NCBI GenBank assembly: GCA_002633005.1
Contig: NMRA01000148.1
Location: 392,259-456,258 of the forward strand
DNA length: 64,000 nt
Reading direction: 5' to 3'
Source: Phoronis australis
Taxonomy: Eukaryota; Phoronida; Phoronidae
Part shown: in pieces, positions 30,448 to 64,000 of the stretch
Numbering within the stretch: the stretch's first letter is position 1
Layout of the letters: each line of letters starts with the position of its first letter
Made by a program: the position numbers and the translations under genes
Notes under the pieces: generated by a model
Told to the model about the DNA's origin: nothing
Seen by the model: only the letters and a program-made list of their open reading frames with translations
The model's database searches: none

Positions 30448-31078
30448 AACAGCAAGACTTCCTACGGATGACTCGATTTCTTCTAGTTTGAAGTCGGCAA
30501 CTTCAGCATGACCTAATTAGTCGTACACAGGCCTTAAATGAATGCAATTTGTCAATACTGCAGACTCATTTCCCATAGATTCACTCAATTGATATCCATC
30601 ACGAATCTGATCTTCACCTTAGTTTAAATTACGAATGGGGACAACTGAAATAGATTTTGTTGTTTATGTCATCTTTAAATGTTTTTCATGAGAATATAGA
30701 ATGTCACTCTCATTACTTGGTGTAGTGCAAGCTGGTTCTGGTAATGAGTACAAGATCTGGGTGCTGAAAGATTTCTGTTGAACTAGTGAGTCCAAGTTTG
30801 GTTTCAGCAATCATCGAAGGTGTTTTGATAATCAACAGAGGTGTTTTCTTTCACTGGCTCATCGCATAAACCTGTGCAATTATCTACCAAGTTTTACCCA
30901 TGACCTGATTTAGATAATGTGGTATAGATACACTTTGAGCTTGACTTATTAGGACAGCTTTCTGCAAGCAGCATGTGTGGATGCAATGTACTTCGTGAAC
31001 TCTCTGTGAGAATGTACTTGAAGTAGATGGAGAAATAACAAAGTGAAGTAATTCATCTTATGTTATTTTTTCAGCCCC

Positions 31079-31167
31079 CCCCCTCACAGTTACAGTTCTA
31101 ACATGTGACGAGTACAGTCGCACCGCTCATTTGTTTGGGAATATCCAGAAAGTCATCGCTAAATGTA
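31079..31167 (+). other. Candidate 5' exon upstream of the WWP-type gene
   Basis: TTATTTTTTCAG precedes a C-run and an open stretch (LTCDEYSRTAHLFGNIQKVI), followed by a good donor, AAATGTAAGT. Splicing to 40893 would put its frame into the TGA at 40901-40903, so if real it is non-coding 5' UTR or belongs to another transcript. No homology recognised. Confidence 0.25.
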
Positions 31168-31566
31168 AGTAACTGTTTCGTGGTTTACCTGTTTACACAA
31201 TTTGTTATGTTGTGTTGAAACTTGAATGTATTTGAATTAAAGTTACGAGGATGTTTGACCTTAGATTTTTACATTTCTTCGTATGATATTGGCCTTGCTT
31301 TGCATTTCCTGGTATTGAGCATTTAAATTCATTTGATGTAAAGTAAATCTTCATTGTGCAGAAAATTGGTCAGTAATCTGAAACATAAGAATCCTTTTAT
31401 GTTAAATTTCTCATCAAAAACAAGTGACCGAATGTTTTACTTCAGTATCAACTGTACATTAGTTATCTACCAACAAGTGGTGAGAGTCATTGCAATGATT
31501 GTCCAAAAATGGAATTTCACAATTGCGGTAATAATTTTCAGTCAAATATGAAGAAATTTAAGTGTA

Positions 31567-31996
31567 TTAAGCCACATTTACTTGGGAGACAGATGTCATG
31601 TAGCAACTAACGCGGAACAGCTGATGGGTGCAAGTGTGTGTGTAAACAAGTTGCCATCACGGTGTCCATTTTTGACACCGGTTTGAGAAGTAGAGCGAGT
31701 TGCACTCGATCAGTTGCTCCAGTTTCAACTACACGACTAAACACAGCCGGGGCAGGGCGGAAAAGGATCGTCTTGCAATACGCTTGCACAATAATGTTTA
31801 TACGGGTTATCCGTTGGCATTCCACATAGTTTGGACTTTCGCTGTTGTTCACGCGAGCACGCGCAGACAGTCTTGGTGTAAGTGAGGCATGCTGAACCAG
31901 TTTGCGATCTAATGTTGGTAAATGCGACTGAAATGGAACAAATTGCGCCGTGACCACTGACACAGTGACAACCGTCTCTCGTGTGAAATTGGCTTT
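31567..31996. mobile_element. MITE-like element, copy 1 of 2
   Basis: Ends TTAAGCCACATTTA and the complement of CTAAAGCCAATTTC, with AGAC-G-TGTCA blocks inside both. Collinear with 52417-52860 through CCATTTTTGAC, GAGTTGCACTC, ATCAGTTG, TCCAGTTTCAACTACA and TTTGCTGTTGTT-type blocks. More CpG than its surroundings. Confidence 0.75.
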
Positions 31997-32911
31997 AGAA
32001 ATTACATTTTAGGCAATACTTCATTTAAGCACCCTTGTCACCTCAAGTCAGATGTAAATTTCCTTGACCTCGTGAACAGCTTCCCTTTATATGTGTTATG
32101 GAATATGAAGAACACTCTAAAATTAAACTGATTGGATCATCAGGTCTGCTTGGTCAACTTGAAAACTCATTTGTTTTTCATCGATATGCTCGTTTTCGCA
32201 ATAGCAGTGTTTGTTAGGTAACAAAATCTCCCTTTTCTGATTGAAAAATCTACATATCTATTTACGTGATTGTAAAGTTATAAATCAGTGTGTTGATATA
32301 ATAAAAATAAGATTTCTTATACATCATATGTTGACCATGTGGCATGACCTATATAATAGTTTTGTAAGTCTTAAAGATCTCTGTCTCCACCAGGGCTCCA
32401 ACCCAGCTTTTACTGTGTCTCCATGGTTAGCAGAAAATACTGGGTTCCATCCCCATTCTATCACATTTCTCTACAAGTGTCTTATTACCAGCATGGTTTG
32501 TAGTGTATATATCTCATAAACAACATTTGACGAAACTTCCATTATTTGAAACTCCCATTATTTACCTTTTAAAAATGGAAAAACGACAGATTTGGCAATT
32601 ACTTTGTGAAATTGGTGGAGAATTATCATACTCAAAAAGTGTGTGAGTATAGGAGTAGAGGTGGGCCAAACATGAGCTGTAAAGTGGCTGTGAACAGGAT
32701 TTATGTGTTTTCAGATACTTTATATGCTTTTTGCACTGTTTCCAAAATATTGCTAGGAATTTCGCACTTTTGCATGAGAGCTATAAAACCAGACTTGTGA
32801 TTTTTACGAAACAGTCTAAAAATGCATGAAACTAAATAATTTAGAAAGCTGTAATGGGGTATTCGAGATTTCTTCTTGAACATTTATATCAAATAATATT
32901 TTATCACATTA

Positions 32912-34308
32912 TTAAGGATATCTCCAACCTTATTCACAAAAATTAGCCATTTTTACAATATTTTGTTTGTGTCTACCAAAATACCTTATCTACATTCTCG
33001 GGGAACTTCAAATACAAAATTTATACCGCGTAGCGAGAAAAAAAAGATTTTGCAGAACCACCTTGGAACCGCACAACCACGTGGATTTGTGTTTACTACT
33101 TATCCAAGGTCAAAGGTTAAAGGGCTTTCAATTAAATCGAATCTCCCGCCAGGTACAGAACAGCTTCGTATACCCTCAGTCCTTTCATTCACAAAGTCGC
33201 CATAACATTGAGTCAATGAGGTGTACTTATAATAGAATGGCACCAGGGAAAACAGACAAAACGTAGTTTTGATCCTGAGGGAGTTGTGCATCTACATGCA
33301 CCCGACTGTTGGCGTTAAAAACGAATGCTACGAGTCGCCTCAGGCCTCTGTGATCATGAACACAGAAAGTTGTGAAAAGAGATAAATCCTCACCCTAATT
33401 CCTAATTGATAAATTGACATTTCGATGTTTTGATCTCATGCTAACGATATACTTTAACCACCGTTTCGATTTTTGTAATCCATTTCTTACTTGGTTTCGT
33501 ATCAGTCTCCTAGCACGTGACGTATATAGGCTATGAATTGTGACCTACTTAGACAGTAGGTCGTAAATACCAGTAAAAGTTGGCTGGGAACAATACGTTT
33601 TTATGATAATTAAGTTAGTTACGCACTGCAAAATCAGTTGACATTGCGAGTGAACATTGAAATAGCTAACATAGTTCAGGATTGTATAGGTTAGGTTACC
33701 GAAAACAAGTTTTCACTGAATAATTAATCGAAGACTTTGAGATTTTCACTTGTCCCAGTTTAATCGGCTTTTTCTCAGCTTTGGCAAATCAACTTTATTT
33801 GAACTTACGAACAGTAGTTCTCGAAAACGGCTTCATGGATTTTGCTGAAACTTAACAAACTTAATATTTAGTCATCAATCTCAAAAATGCTATTAGGATT
33901 TTTGATATAAAGACCTAGTTTGTGCGTAATGTGACAAAGATGAACAACGACTTCAATTTTTTACAAACGTTTTGCGAGTTAATTTGTCATAGAAAGCAAA
34001 CGAATAGACTACTCGAAAATTCCTAACAGCAATTTTGAGGTAACTGGTGAAGTTTTCATTTAAAAAAGTTTCATTAAAATCGACCGAGGGGTTATTTTGC
34101 TATGAATGTACCTTTCTTAAAAATGAAATTTTGACTTGAAAAAGTTTTTATGTAAAAATAATAACGGAACATAAATACAAAAAGTATATTTATATTTCCT
34201 GGTCTTTGTTCTTTCAGAAAATTTTTACTTTTACTAGTTGACAAAGCTTATTTTTTTGATATACGAGTTAGAATGGAGGCCACTAAATAAGGTTGGAGAT
34301 AACCTTAA
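32912..34308. mobile_element. TTAA-bounded inverted-repeat transposon, about 1.4 kb
   Basis: The left end TTAAGGATATCTCCAACCTT and the complement of the right end, TTAAGGTTATCTCCAACCTT, match at 19 of the first 20 positions and continue for a few more. TTAA at both borders fits a TTAA target duplication (piggyBac or Kolobok type). ORFs of 80-99 codons inside carry no transposase motif I can see, so it is probably non-autonomous. Confidence 0.75.
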
Positions 34309-37120
34309 CACTAAATATTACTAAGAGAACATGGTCACTTGACCCTATTGATGACTGATTGCTTAAAAGTCGAAAATCAAATTTTACATGCTTTCTACTT
34401 TCAGAAAATATGTACTTTTATCATGCTAAAATCAACAGTTGAGTACATATTTGGCTAAATACATAGATTTGTGGATAAGGTCCTAGGTAACCTTAAATTA
34501 ACCAAACTCTAAAGATTTATCTGTACTGTCTAGCTATGTATCCTTTATTACCGATAGACATAGCCATAGGGTAATGTATGCTAGTATAGCAATATAGAGT
34601 TGGGAGGAACAGGATTTGTGAAGTTGCAAATACGAGGTCATGCCATGTTGTGAGCATATGTTTTTATATATACCAAATGTACCATGTGATCTTGACCTAC
34701 ATAACTGCAAGTTGGTAAAACTTTCTGTTATTTTGATAATCAGGGCTAATATTTCATAGTGTTGCACTGAAGGGAATCTTAACAAAGGGTACATATACTG
34801 GAATTGCATACATCTCCCTTGTAATGCTGAAGGGTAAAATAAAGTATCTGCACTATGAAGACTGCAGGGCACTACGCCTGTTATTTCTTACGTTATCTGT
34901 AATTTTTCACAAAATTTTCAATTTTAGCTTGACCTAATTAGCTCTGTGTGGTTCTTCAAGTTTTGTAAAAAGTGCTGTCATCGTGGAAACAATTATAATT
35001 CATCCGTTATGATAGAGGGTCATAAGTCATTTTTGCCACTACTTTTCACAGTTTTTTGCTCATACGAGCTAAAGTTGTCAATCAAGGAAAAAAGAAACTG
35101 AATAATACAACAAACAACTTGCATTGTACTGTTATTTTTACCTCTAGTTCCATGAATTGCATTTGAATGAGGAAAAGTTGTTCTAGCTCAAGGCAATGAA
35201 GCCATCTTCCAAGTTTAAGGCTCAGTATATAGTTTTTTTGAAGGGAATAAATAGCTGCTTTGAAACCTCGTAAATCTATTCTGTATTCTGTTGTAAACCA
35301 TGTCACTAGGTGATGATGGTATATTTGATGGATAACATTTAGCGTTACCTGCAATTCACCTATGATTTTGACATTATAGGGAGTTATTAGCAGATTTCAC
35401 GTTTTTTTGTAAACTCTTTGTTGCACTGTCACAAGATGTCCAAAGGGGCATTTCATCTTCGGCCCATCTTGCACCCTAAACAGTTGTATATCAGATGTTT
35501 ACTGTTGCTTTGAAATCACCAGTCTTATTCCATGCCTCATATGTCACGTCTTGTTTGGTGGTTACATATTGCACAATGTGTGTCACCTGATAGTAGTCTG
35601 TAGAGGCTTATGTAAACCTGGGATCGGCTGACCTCTGAAGGTGACACTGTATTATTTTTGGTGGGGATGCCAGTGGGGACTCTGAAAGTGGCACATTCCT
35701 GGCAGCCTCATATGGTGGCTGTGGATGGCATGTGACTGAGATGGATAGCGTGCAATGATTTGTTTACCTCAGTTTTGCCTGGTCTGAGTTTGACATACTA
35801 ACTTGTACTTTACATTTTGTTTATTGGGGGCATGTTACTGTAAGGAGCTAATTTGCACATGATTCATGATGGTAAAATCTAGAACTCAAAATGGTGAACA
35901 AGTGATTTTTGGTTTCTCATTTTTCCATACAAGAATATAGCTTTAAGTTAATGCTCAAGTCTAAGTTCTGTACCACGTCTACCATCAGCAAATATTTTGA
36001 AAAATTGTTGGCATTCGTTGTAATGTTAGGAGACCTTGAACCAAGGAGTGTACATAGAATAGGACAGTTCATTCTGTCATCTTGCCATTCGCCGCAATGG
36101 TTATTGGTCGAAAAATTAGTGCCCCAAGTGGCGAATAAGCAACACTAATTTAGCGGCGGAGTCCGAAACATGTAAATACTGATAAATTCATAATGACGTT
36201 TGACGTGCAATAAAATTACTGTGTGATTGAAAATGGGTGAAATACGTAAAATAACATCCACTTAGAATGGAATGAGAATGAAAATGTATGTCTTAATCAA
36301 TATTAAAGTGTATTTGCTTTCATTCTGTTGAATCTCCCTCCAAAAGCCATCATAGTTTTGTTTCATGTTCGAGTTCTTAGTAAGGCAAATTACCATTCCC
36401 TACAACATTTCATACCTTCATGGACTACATAATTTTAGTGATTGCTCCTGGGGGTTCACAGGGACGACTCCAGCATTTCGAGTAAGGGAGGAGGGCCAGA
36501 GCAGCGTATTGGCCACTATTTTGCCTGTCTGACATTCACACCCCCGAACTGCCAAATGGAAACTGGGAGAATTTTAGGGAGGCTTGGTCCTCCTCTAAAT
36601 CCACCACTGGTTCAGGGGTGAGTTGCCCCCAAGTACAAGGGAGGAGTGCAAGCCAGGTGGGCGCCAAATGGGCATATGTTGACCCCCTCCCAGGAGGTAC
36701 ACGAGAGGAGTGCTAAACAGGTGAAAACCAATGGGGTATTTCACATGAGTCAGGGTTTCCCTTGTGTGTAAACTTCTGGGTGGCCAGCCACACTCCTTTT
36801 TGGCCTAGCCACTCGTACATCATACTCAAATTGACCGCCACACACATAATTGTGACAGGGAAACTTCACCGCCTTGCAAAAATCGCTAGTAAAAATGATG
36901 GTTAGTAAAAATGAATAAGTATAAGTCACACGGCACCTTTCGCCGTTTGTGGATCGAAAGGGAAAATTAATAATTTTACAATGGGATCTTGAATTGTGGA
37001 CACTTCATTGCCAGTTTGTCTTGCGAAGTGTCCTTTACCCAGATACTTACTCTACATGATGCTCGGGTTAGGGTCTTGTATATGATGAGCAAACTGCAAC
37101 CAATTACATCTAATTTTCAA
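34309..37120. other. Non-coding DNA (intergenic or WWP-type 5' intron)
   Basis: AT-rich. A palindromic block near 36090-36160 (GCCATTCGCCGC, ATTAGTGCC, GTGGCGAATAAGC, TAGCGGCG) and a block near 36460-36610 ending TCTAAATCCACCACTGG look like transposon fragments, but I could not define ends. Confidence 0.45.
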
Positions 37121-37159
37121 ATTTTGCCTGGGGAAGGTCGTCCAACCCCCCCCCCCATG

Positions 37160-37356
37160 GGAGGATCTAACTTCATCCCATGCTCGCATGTGGCGCCGGG
37201 TTCCACATCCGCGTCGAGCATTCACCACCACGCTCCTTTCGAAACCCAGACAATAAGAGGATCCCACTTCTCATATTCTTGTGTGGCAATGGGCTTTGCA
37301 CCCCGTTTTGGCCATTTATCACCACGCTCCTTTCCAAACCCAGGGGAAACACTGTG
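37160..37356. repeat. Two diverged tandem units of about 97 bp
   Basis: CACCACGCTCCTTTCGAAAC at 37228 and the same block with CCAAAC at 37321, each preceded by a TCGCATGTGGC / TTGTGTGGC block, give a period near 97 bp. Only two units and divergent. Confidence 0.55.
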
Positions 37357-39762
37357 AGTGTTGAGCCCCTCTCATTGTCTCAAATTTTGGTTGTTCTCCT
37401 GACCATTGACAACATGTGTTGAGGTGGTGATAAGATTTGGCCCTCGTTTTGTGCATGACCCCCAAGGACTTTTGCTTGTAATGACTGGTGGCAATCAAGT
37501 CCCAGTACCATCCTGGGTATTTCCAACTTTTCATTACAAAGTGTTCTCAGGTCACTGCTCATTTCATGTCCACCCAACAATTTTGAATGTGTTCCCTACT
37601 GAATACTCCTGGCTGCTACCAGCGCAGACAATTGGTTTGTGCAGTAGGTGTAACACAAGTAAGAAGAAGAAAGCTAGACAATTAATCACTACCACAACAC
37701 TGTATTCCATTCTGATGCTCCCTCACACATATTTTTAGTAAACCTACATTGACAACAAAGTATCTGCAGAAGGCAGAGCATAGTCTGTGCAGTAGCCTAC
37801 ACTGTAGACGACAGCGGCACCAGGACTGCGATCGACTGAACAGAACACACAAAATGAAAGACAATGTATCATATTATTAAATAACAAATAATCCTTACCT
37901 TACCTAGAAAACGTAAAAATTGACACGTCTGGGGTTTTCGTGGATGAATTGGCGCAAGTTATTGCACTGCAAAATGCACCCTTCCCCATTGTTCTTACGC
38001 TTCCTACTTGACCGTTGCTTGTTCACCATTTGGTGGCGCTAGTTGTAGCGATAACAGTGTATTCACAAATGAACTCTCCTATTGTGCTACACTCCTTGTT
38101 TGAACTATGAAAAAATGGTGTTCAAACTGGGTGTGATTTTATTGTAATTTAAAGTTTTTGTGTACAACACACAGGAAGGAGACTTAAGATTATAAAACAA
38201 GTAGTTTGCAGTTAATAAAAATAGACCATATTGGTTAGGTGGTGTGGAACACTAAATAATCTATTTTTCAGGACCAGGACCTGAAATTGCCGTTTCATTT
38301 CAACTAAATAAAGACTTAGGTTATGTACTACTTGTGGTGTTGATTAATCATCTGAAGATGTGCTTAAGTACTGAAACATTGATTCTAAAGTATTATGCCT
38401 ACATTCTCTAAGATATTCCCACTAACCTACCCATGCCTGGTTGTACATTTAGTTTCTGGTGAGTGTGCTGTCTGACGAGCTGCCCGACAATCATAGCTAA
38501 GACCCTAGTCCTGTTTACAGTTTTTCTGTGATACCTGCATGCTGGTGCCAGTTTGCTTCCTTTTTACTAGTGTCAGGTGTATAATATTGCACAATTTTTA
38601 CACTTTTAGATTATATTAAGGAGTGTGTTTATGTAATCAACCTGGCATATGTTTCACACAGGCAATATATGTCAGTTAGATATGTATTTTACACACCCCT
38701 CACCTAAACTAATGCAGGCTTCATATCTCTGTGGCTAAAGCCTTTTTCTTTTCCACCTACTCTTAGTTGTCTGAGATGTGTGTAGATCAGTAGGTAAAGT
38801 TCGTATTCTTTGATAAAAATCTCCTATTTGGTATAGGGAAATTTATTTTTTTGCTCAAGGTAGAAAATTCAATTTTTGTAGGAGTTTCTGTGTCCCAAAT
38901 TGTAGAGAATTTTTACCGTAATATATTTGTCCACTTAGCATTGTCTTGGGTTGCTCATTTCTAGTGCAAAATATTTGGCTTTGCGGTGAAGAGTAATTCG
39001 GTTGTCAAATTCAAAATGTTACTAACTGTGTTTTGAGTCTTGTACATGCTTCGCCATTGGCCAACTAACTTGTTTTGGCGCAATCTGCGGCATGGTCATT
39101 TGCAAGGAAATTATAAGAGTATTGGCAATCTTTAACTGTCTGACTATCCCACTTCATAGTACCGTAAAAGTGGCTTGGTTGTGCGAGTTCTTGTTTAAAA
39201 TGCCTAGGTAACCCTGCCGCAAAAGCATTTCAGGAAGCCCTAATGTGCGATATTATTAATGATTGCTATTCTGTTCTTAATTAAACGTCAAGAACGCATG
39301 AGTTTACAACACATTAATTATATATTAATAAAAGCAGAGGTGAGCGGAGTGGAATTGCTGGCTTCCAGACTCTGCAAAGAGTAATATTGGTTCATTTATC
39401 AATGAGGACGGAGCTTAAAATTTTGCTAAATTAACTGGCAATGTAAAACCTAATGTGAGGTTACAAGAATGAAATAGTGATACAAAGTTGCCCTTTTCTG
39501 TTCTAAGGTCTTCATACATTGTTGTGAGGGTCCAGAAGTTTTCGAAATTTTGTTTGTTGGATAGCGGTAGGATACAAATCTTGAACATTGTAAAGCGTTG
39601 GGTGCTTTAGTATTGTCTTTGTTATAGTTACCTGTGTACAATGTATGAAGAGTATAAACAAAGAATTAAAATGATACAAACCCAGCCTCATAATGGACAT
39701 TAAGCATTTAAAGCACAAAAGGGAAGAAATTATTCAAAATATGTGCATAAGATGACAGAATA
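37357..39762. other. Non-coding DNA, no gene recognised
   Basis: AT-rich. A CTGAAGA...GAAAC motif at about 38352-38377 is discussed in the findings. No exon of any known family found. Confidence 0.45.
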
Positions 39763-40516
39763 CTAAAAAGTCGATGCAGATCTCTTCACTAGCAGACTAA
39801 GTTCAAAAGCATTTTTGTATGCTGTCTGTTGAACAACTTGTTTTCCTTGTAAAATCTTGTATTTTCTCTCACAATCCTTAACAAGAACATTGGGACATTT
39901 CATCCCAATTTTAGAATAAAAGTTGTTTCTTTGACATGTTAGAAAGTGACATAAAGTTTCTACATGGCCCGTCTTATTTCGTATTAAAAATGAGATAATA
40001 AAATTTCAGCTGCCGGCCATGTTGTGTCCTAAATTGGTGAAATATTTCTGTAATCGGGATCTGATGTGGTGTGTGCCAGCTCGCATAATGAGGTCTTGGG
40101 TTGTTGATAGCAACTTAGCTGTCAACTCCTCCTCAAATGTGACTTCAAATTTTTGTTTTTCAATTCGCCAAAAGGAGGGGGACCTGAAGTTCAATGAATT
40201 TCCACGGTTTATTATGTTTTCTTTTTACAATTTTGAACATAACCAGACATATTACGCACTGAAATATAAATGTACATTCTCTTAGTGCAATAATGTTATA
40301 AAAGTCGTGGCAGTACAAATCTTCAGTCCAATCAAAATTGGGACAAATCTCATTTACTATCATTAGTGGCCAATCATGCCTTCTGACATCCAATTTGAAT
40401 ATGGTAATGAGTAAAACAAGTCCATGACTTGGATTGTGCCATCTTGGCATTTTAAATAATACTGGCTTAGGTAAATTTTTGTTCAGAAGTGCCAGTTTCA
40501 GCTCACTGTAGTCCAT
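39763..40516 (-). pseudogene. Degenerate ORF, possibly a LINE tail
   Basis: Minus-strand frame 40516-40160 passes into another frame (40194-39763), which stays open for 144 codons except for one TGA at 40008-40006. A segment GHVETLCHFLTCQRNNFYSK just after that stop resembles the His/Cys end region of LINE RT proteins (E-x2-x-HFL-x2-C). The preceding SFWRIEKQKFEVTFEEEL has balanced composition. Frameshift plus stop suggest a dead copy; the identity is tentative. Confidence 0.4.
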
Positions 40517-40892
40517 TTCAAGTTGATCCTAAATACTTTGATAACCTCAACTTTATGCGACCTCAGGTTGCCAGTTGCCACTTCAAAGCTAGTAACTTAA
40601 AGAAGTCAACCCCACCCAGCAATGATCCCAAAAATGCGTTGTTCGGCTGTCAAACTGACCATGTCCCTTGTATAAGAATGCGACAGTATCAGCAGCTGGT
40701 GTCAATATCCTGATCTTCTAGTTCACTTGTGTATCACTTTCATTGCAAAATCAACATCTCACTGCAGAGATTGATGGTTTCTCCCCTTGAGTGTGATCAT
40801 GCAAAACGAGATAGGTAAATAGACATTAGTATTCTGATGGAATAGTTTGTCCTGGCTTGTGTTGTTAATACACCTCTTGTTACTTGTTTCAG

Positions 40893-63177
<22,285 letters not shown>

Positions 63178-64000
63178 GGCTCACTGAGTCGTCATTGGTT
63201 GTGTTAAATTGTGCTTAGGCAATTTAACTTTGTTACGTCAGCTGGAAATGCTGTTGGTCAGGACTGGACAGCTCTCAGTTTTTGCTTCTCCTTTTAACAA
63301 ATTTTGGCAGAGGTTATCAAAACTGCTGCAATCTTTTTCGACTTGACGAGTCACTGAATAGCATCATGTTGTTGGTACAGTAATGGTGGACTTGATATCC
63401 ACTAGGTGGTGCTGATGAACAAAGATCCCCTGTTTGACATCTGAATGTATTGAAAACAGAAAGCAGTTCTTTGGCATGGGAGCATTCGTCAGTTTCCCAT
63501 GTGACTACCTTTCTGCATTTATGCTTTTCTATAGGTAGGGCCTTTAATGCGCTACTGCCACCTGATGGATTTCAAGTTTCTCATTAAAAATGTTCTGGTA
63601 CTCAAAACCAAGTTCAGTGTTTCTTTAAGATTGGTTGGGGTGCGCTGCTGGTGTTTTTGCTCAGATGACTGAACTGTTTGGTATTCAGATGTTTTCGTTA
63701 CTCCAGAAATTTCAGGGTCTCGCTCCATCCTCAGACATTAATCCAGTGTTATCCTGTTGTGTATCAAATCTATGCATACTCTAGAAGATGATTCAACCCT
63801 AGTCCTCTCCGTGATGTATAGTAGTCGCCAAAAGTATTGTGACCAAATTATCCACATGTTGTTATCATGATTGCTGGGCACTAGTGGAATTCGTCGTCAT
63901 AGTAACATTGCCAAGCAGTTGTCCCAGAAAGTAGAAGCACTATTGTAAAGTTGAGGGTTTGTGGGAATCACAACTCATGCAGGGTTTTTGCGTTAACTCT
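63178..64000 (+). other. 3' UTR of the WWP-type gene (inferred)
   Basis: No ORF or splice site of note to the window end. An ATTAAA variant near 63583 is the only candidate poly(A) signal seen, and the true end may lie beyond the window. Confidence 0.4.

Noticed and set aside
37140-37260. Possible tRNA-derived SINE because of a GGGTTCCACATCC stretch
   Set aside because: No A box at the right distance and no cloverleaf; the block belongs to a two-unit tandem repeat.

Overview
The window is eukaryotic nuclear DNA. Genes are split into many short exons with GT-AG introns, the background is AT-rich, and about a third of the non-coding DNA I could classify is inverted-repeat or retrotransposon debris. 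The gene content and long introns fit a marine-type invertebrate bilaterian (lophotrochozoan or invertebrate deuterostome). I cannot fix the species.

Three protein-coding genes can be reconstructed exon by exon, each with a consistent reading frame across every junction. (1) About 1-14060, plus strand: the 3' part of a ZCCHC14/ZCCHC2-like gene, with a SAM domain split over two exons, a long Pro/Ser-rich exon and a C-terminal CCHC zinc knuckle. Its stop is at 11003-11005. (2) 15852-26985, minus strand: a complete eight-exon NOB1 gene (444 aa), the PIN-domain endonuclease of 40S ribosome maturation. (3) 40913-63177, plus strand: a complete nineteen-coding-exon NEDD4-family HECT E3 ligase of the WWP1/WWP2/ITCH type (840 aa; C2, four WW, HECT). 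NOB1 and the WWP-type gene are head to head, an arrangement I recall from human 16q22.1 (NOB1 and WWP2), so this looks like old conserved microsynteny.

The most unusual item is a retrotransposon ORF of 1048 codons, antisense inside a ZCCHC14-like intron (2182-5328). It joins a reverse transcriptase, a CCHC-type finger, a restriction-like endonuclease and, at the C-terminus, a ubiquitin-specific protease (USP) domain with all catalytic boxes present. The 5' end of the element is missing.

The rest is accessory DNA. NOB1 intron 1 holds a 1.8-kb inverted repeat interrupted by a LINE 3' fragment, next to a second 0.7-kb palindrome. TTAA-bounded elements occur at 32912-34308 and 60271-61953, the latter with a THAP-like ORF that suggests Kolobok. 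Several MITE families are present in two or three copies, along with tandem repeats of 33, 62, 84 and about 440 bp, and a 380-bp duplication across a single N that is probably an assembly join. The 84-bp repeat duplicates the splice acceptor and start of one HECT exon. I found no tRNA, rRNA or CRISPR.
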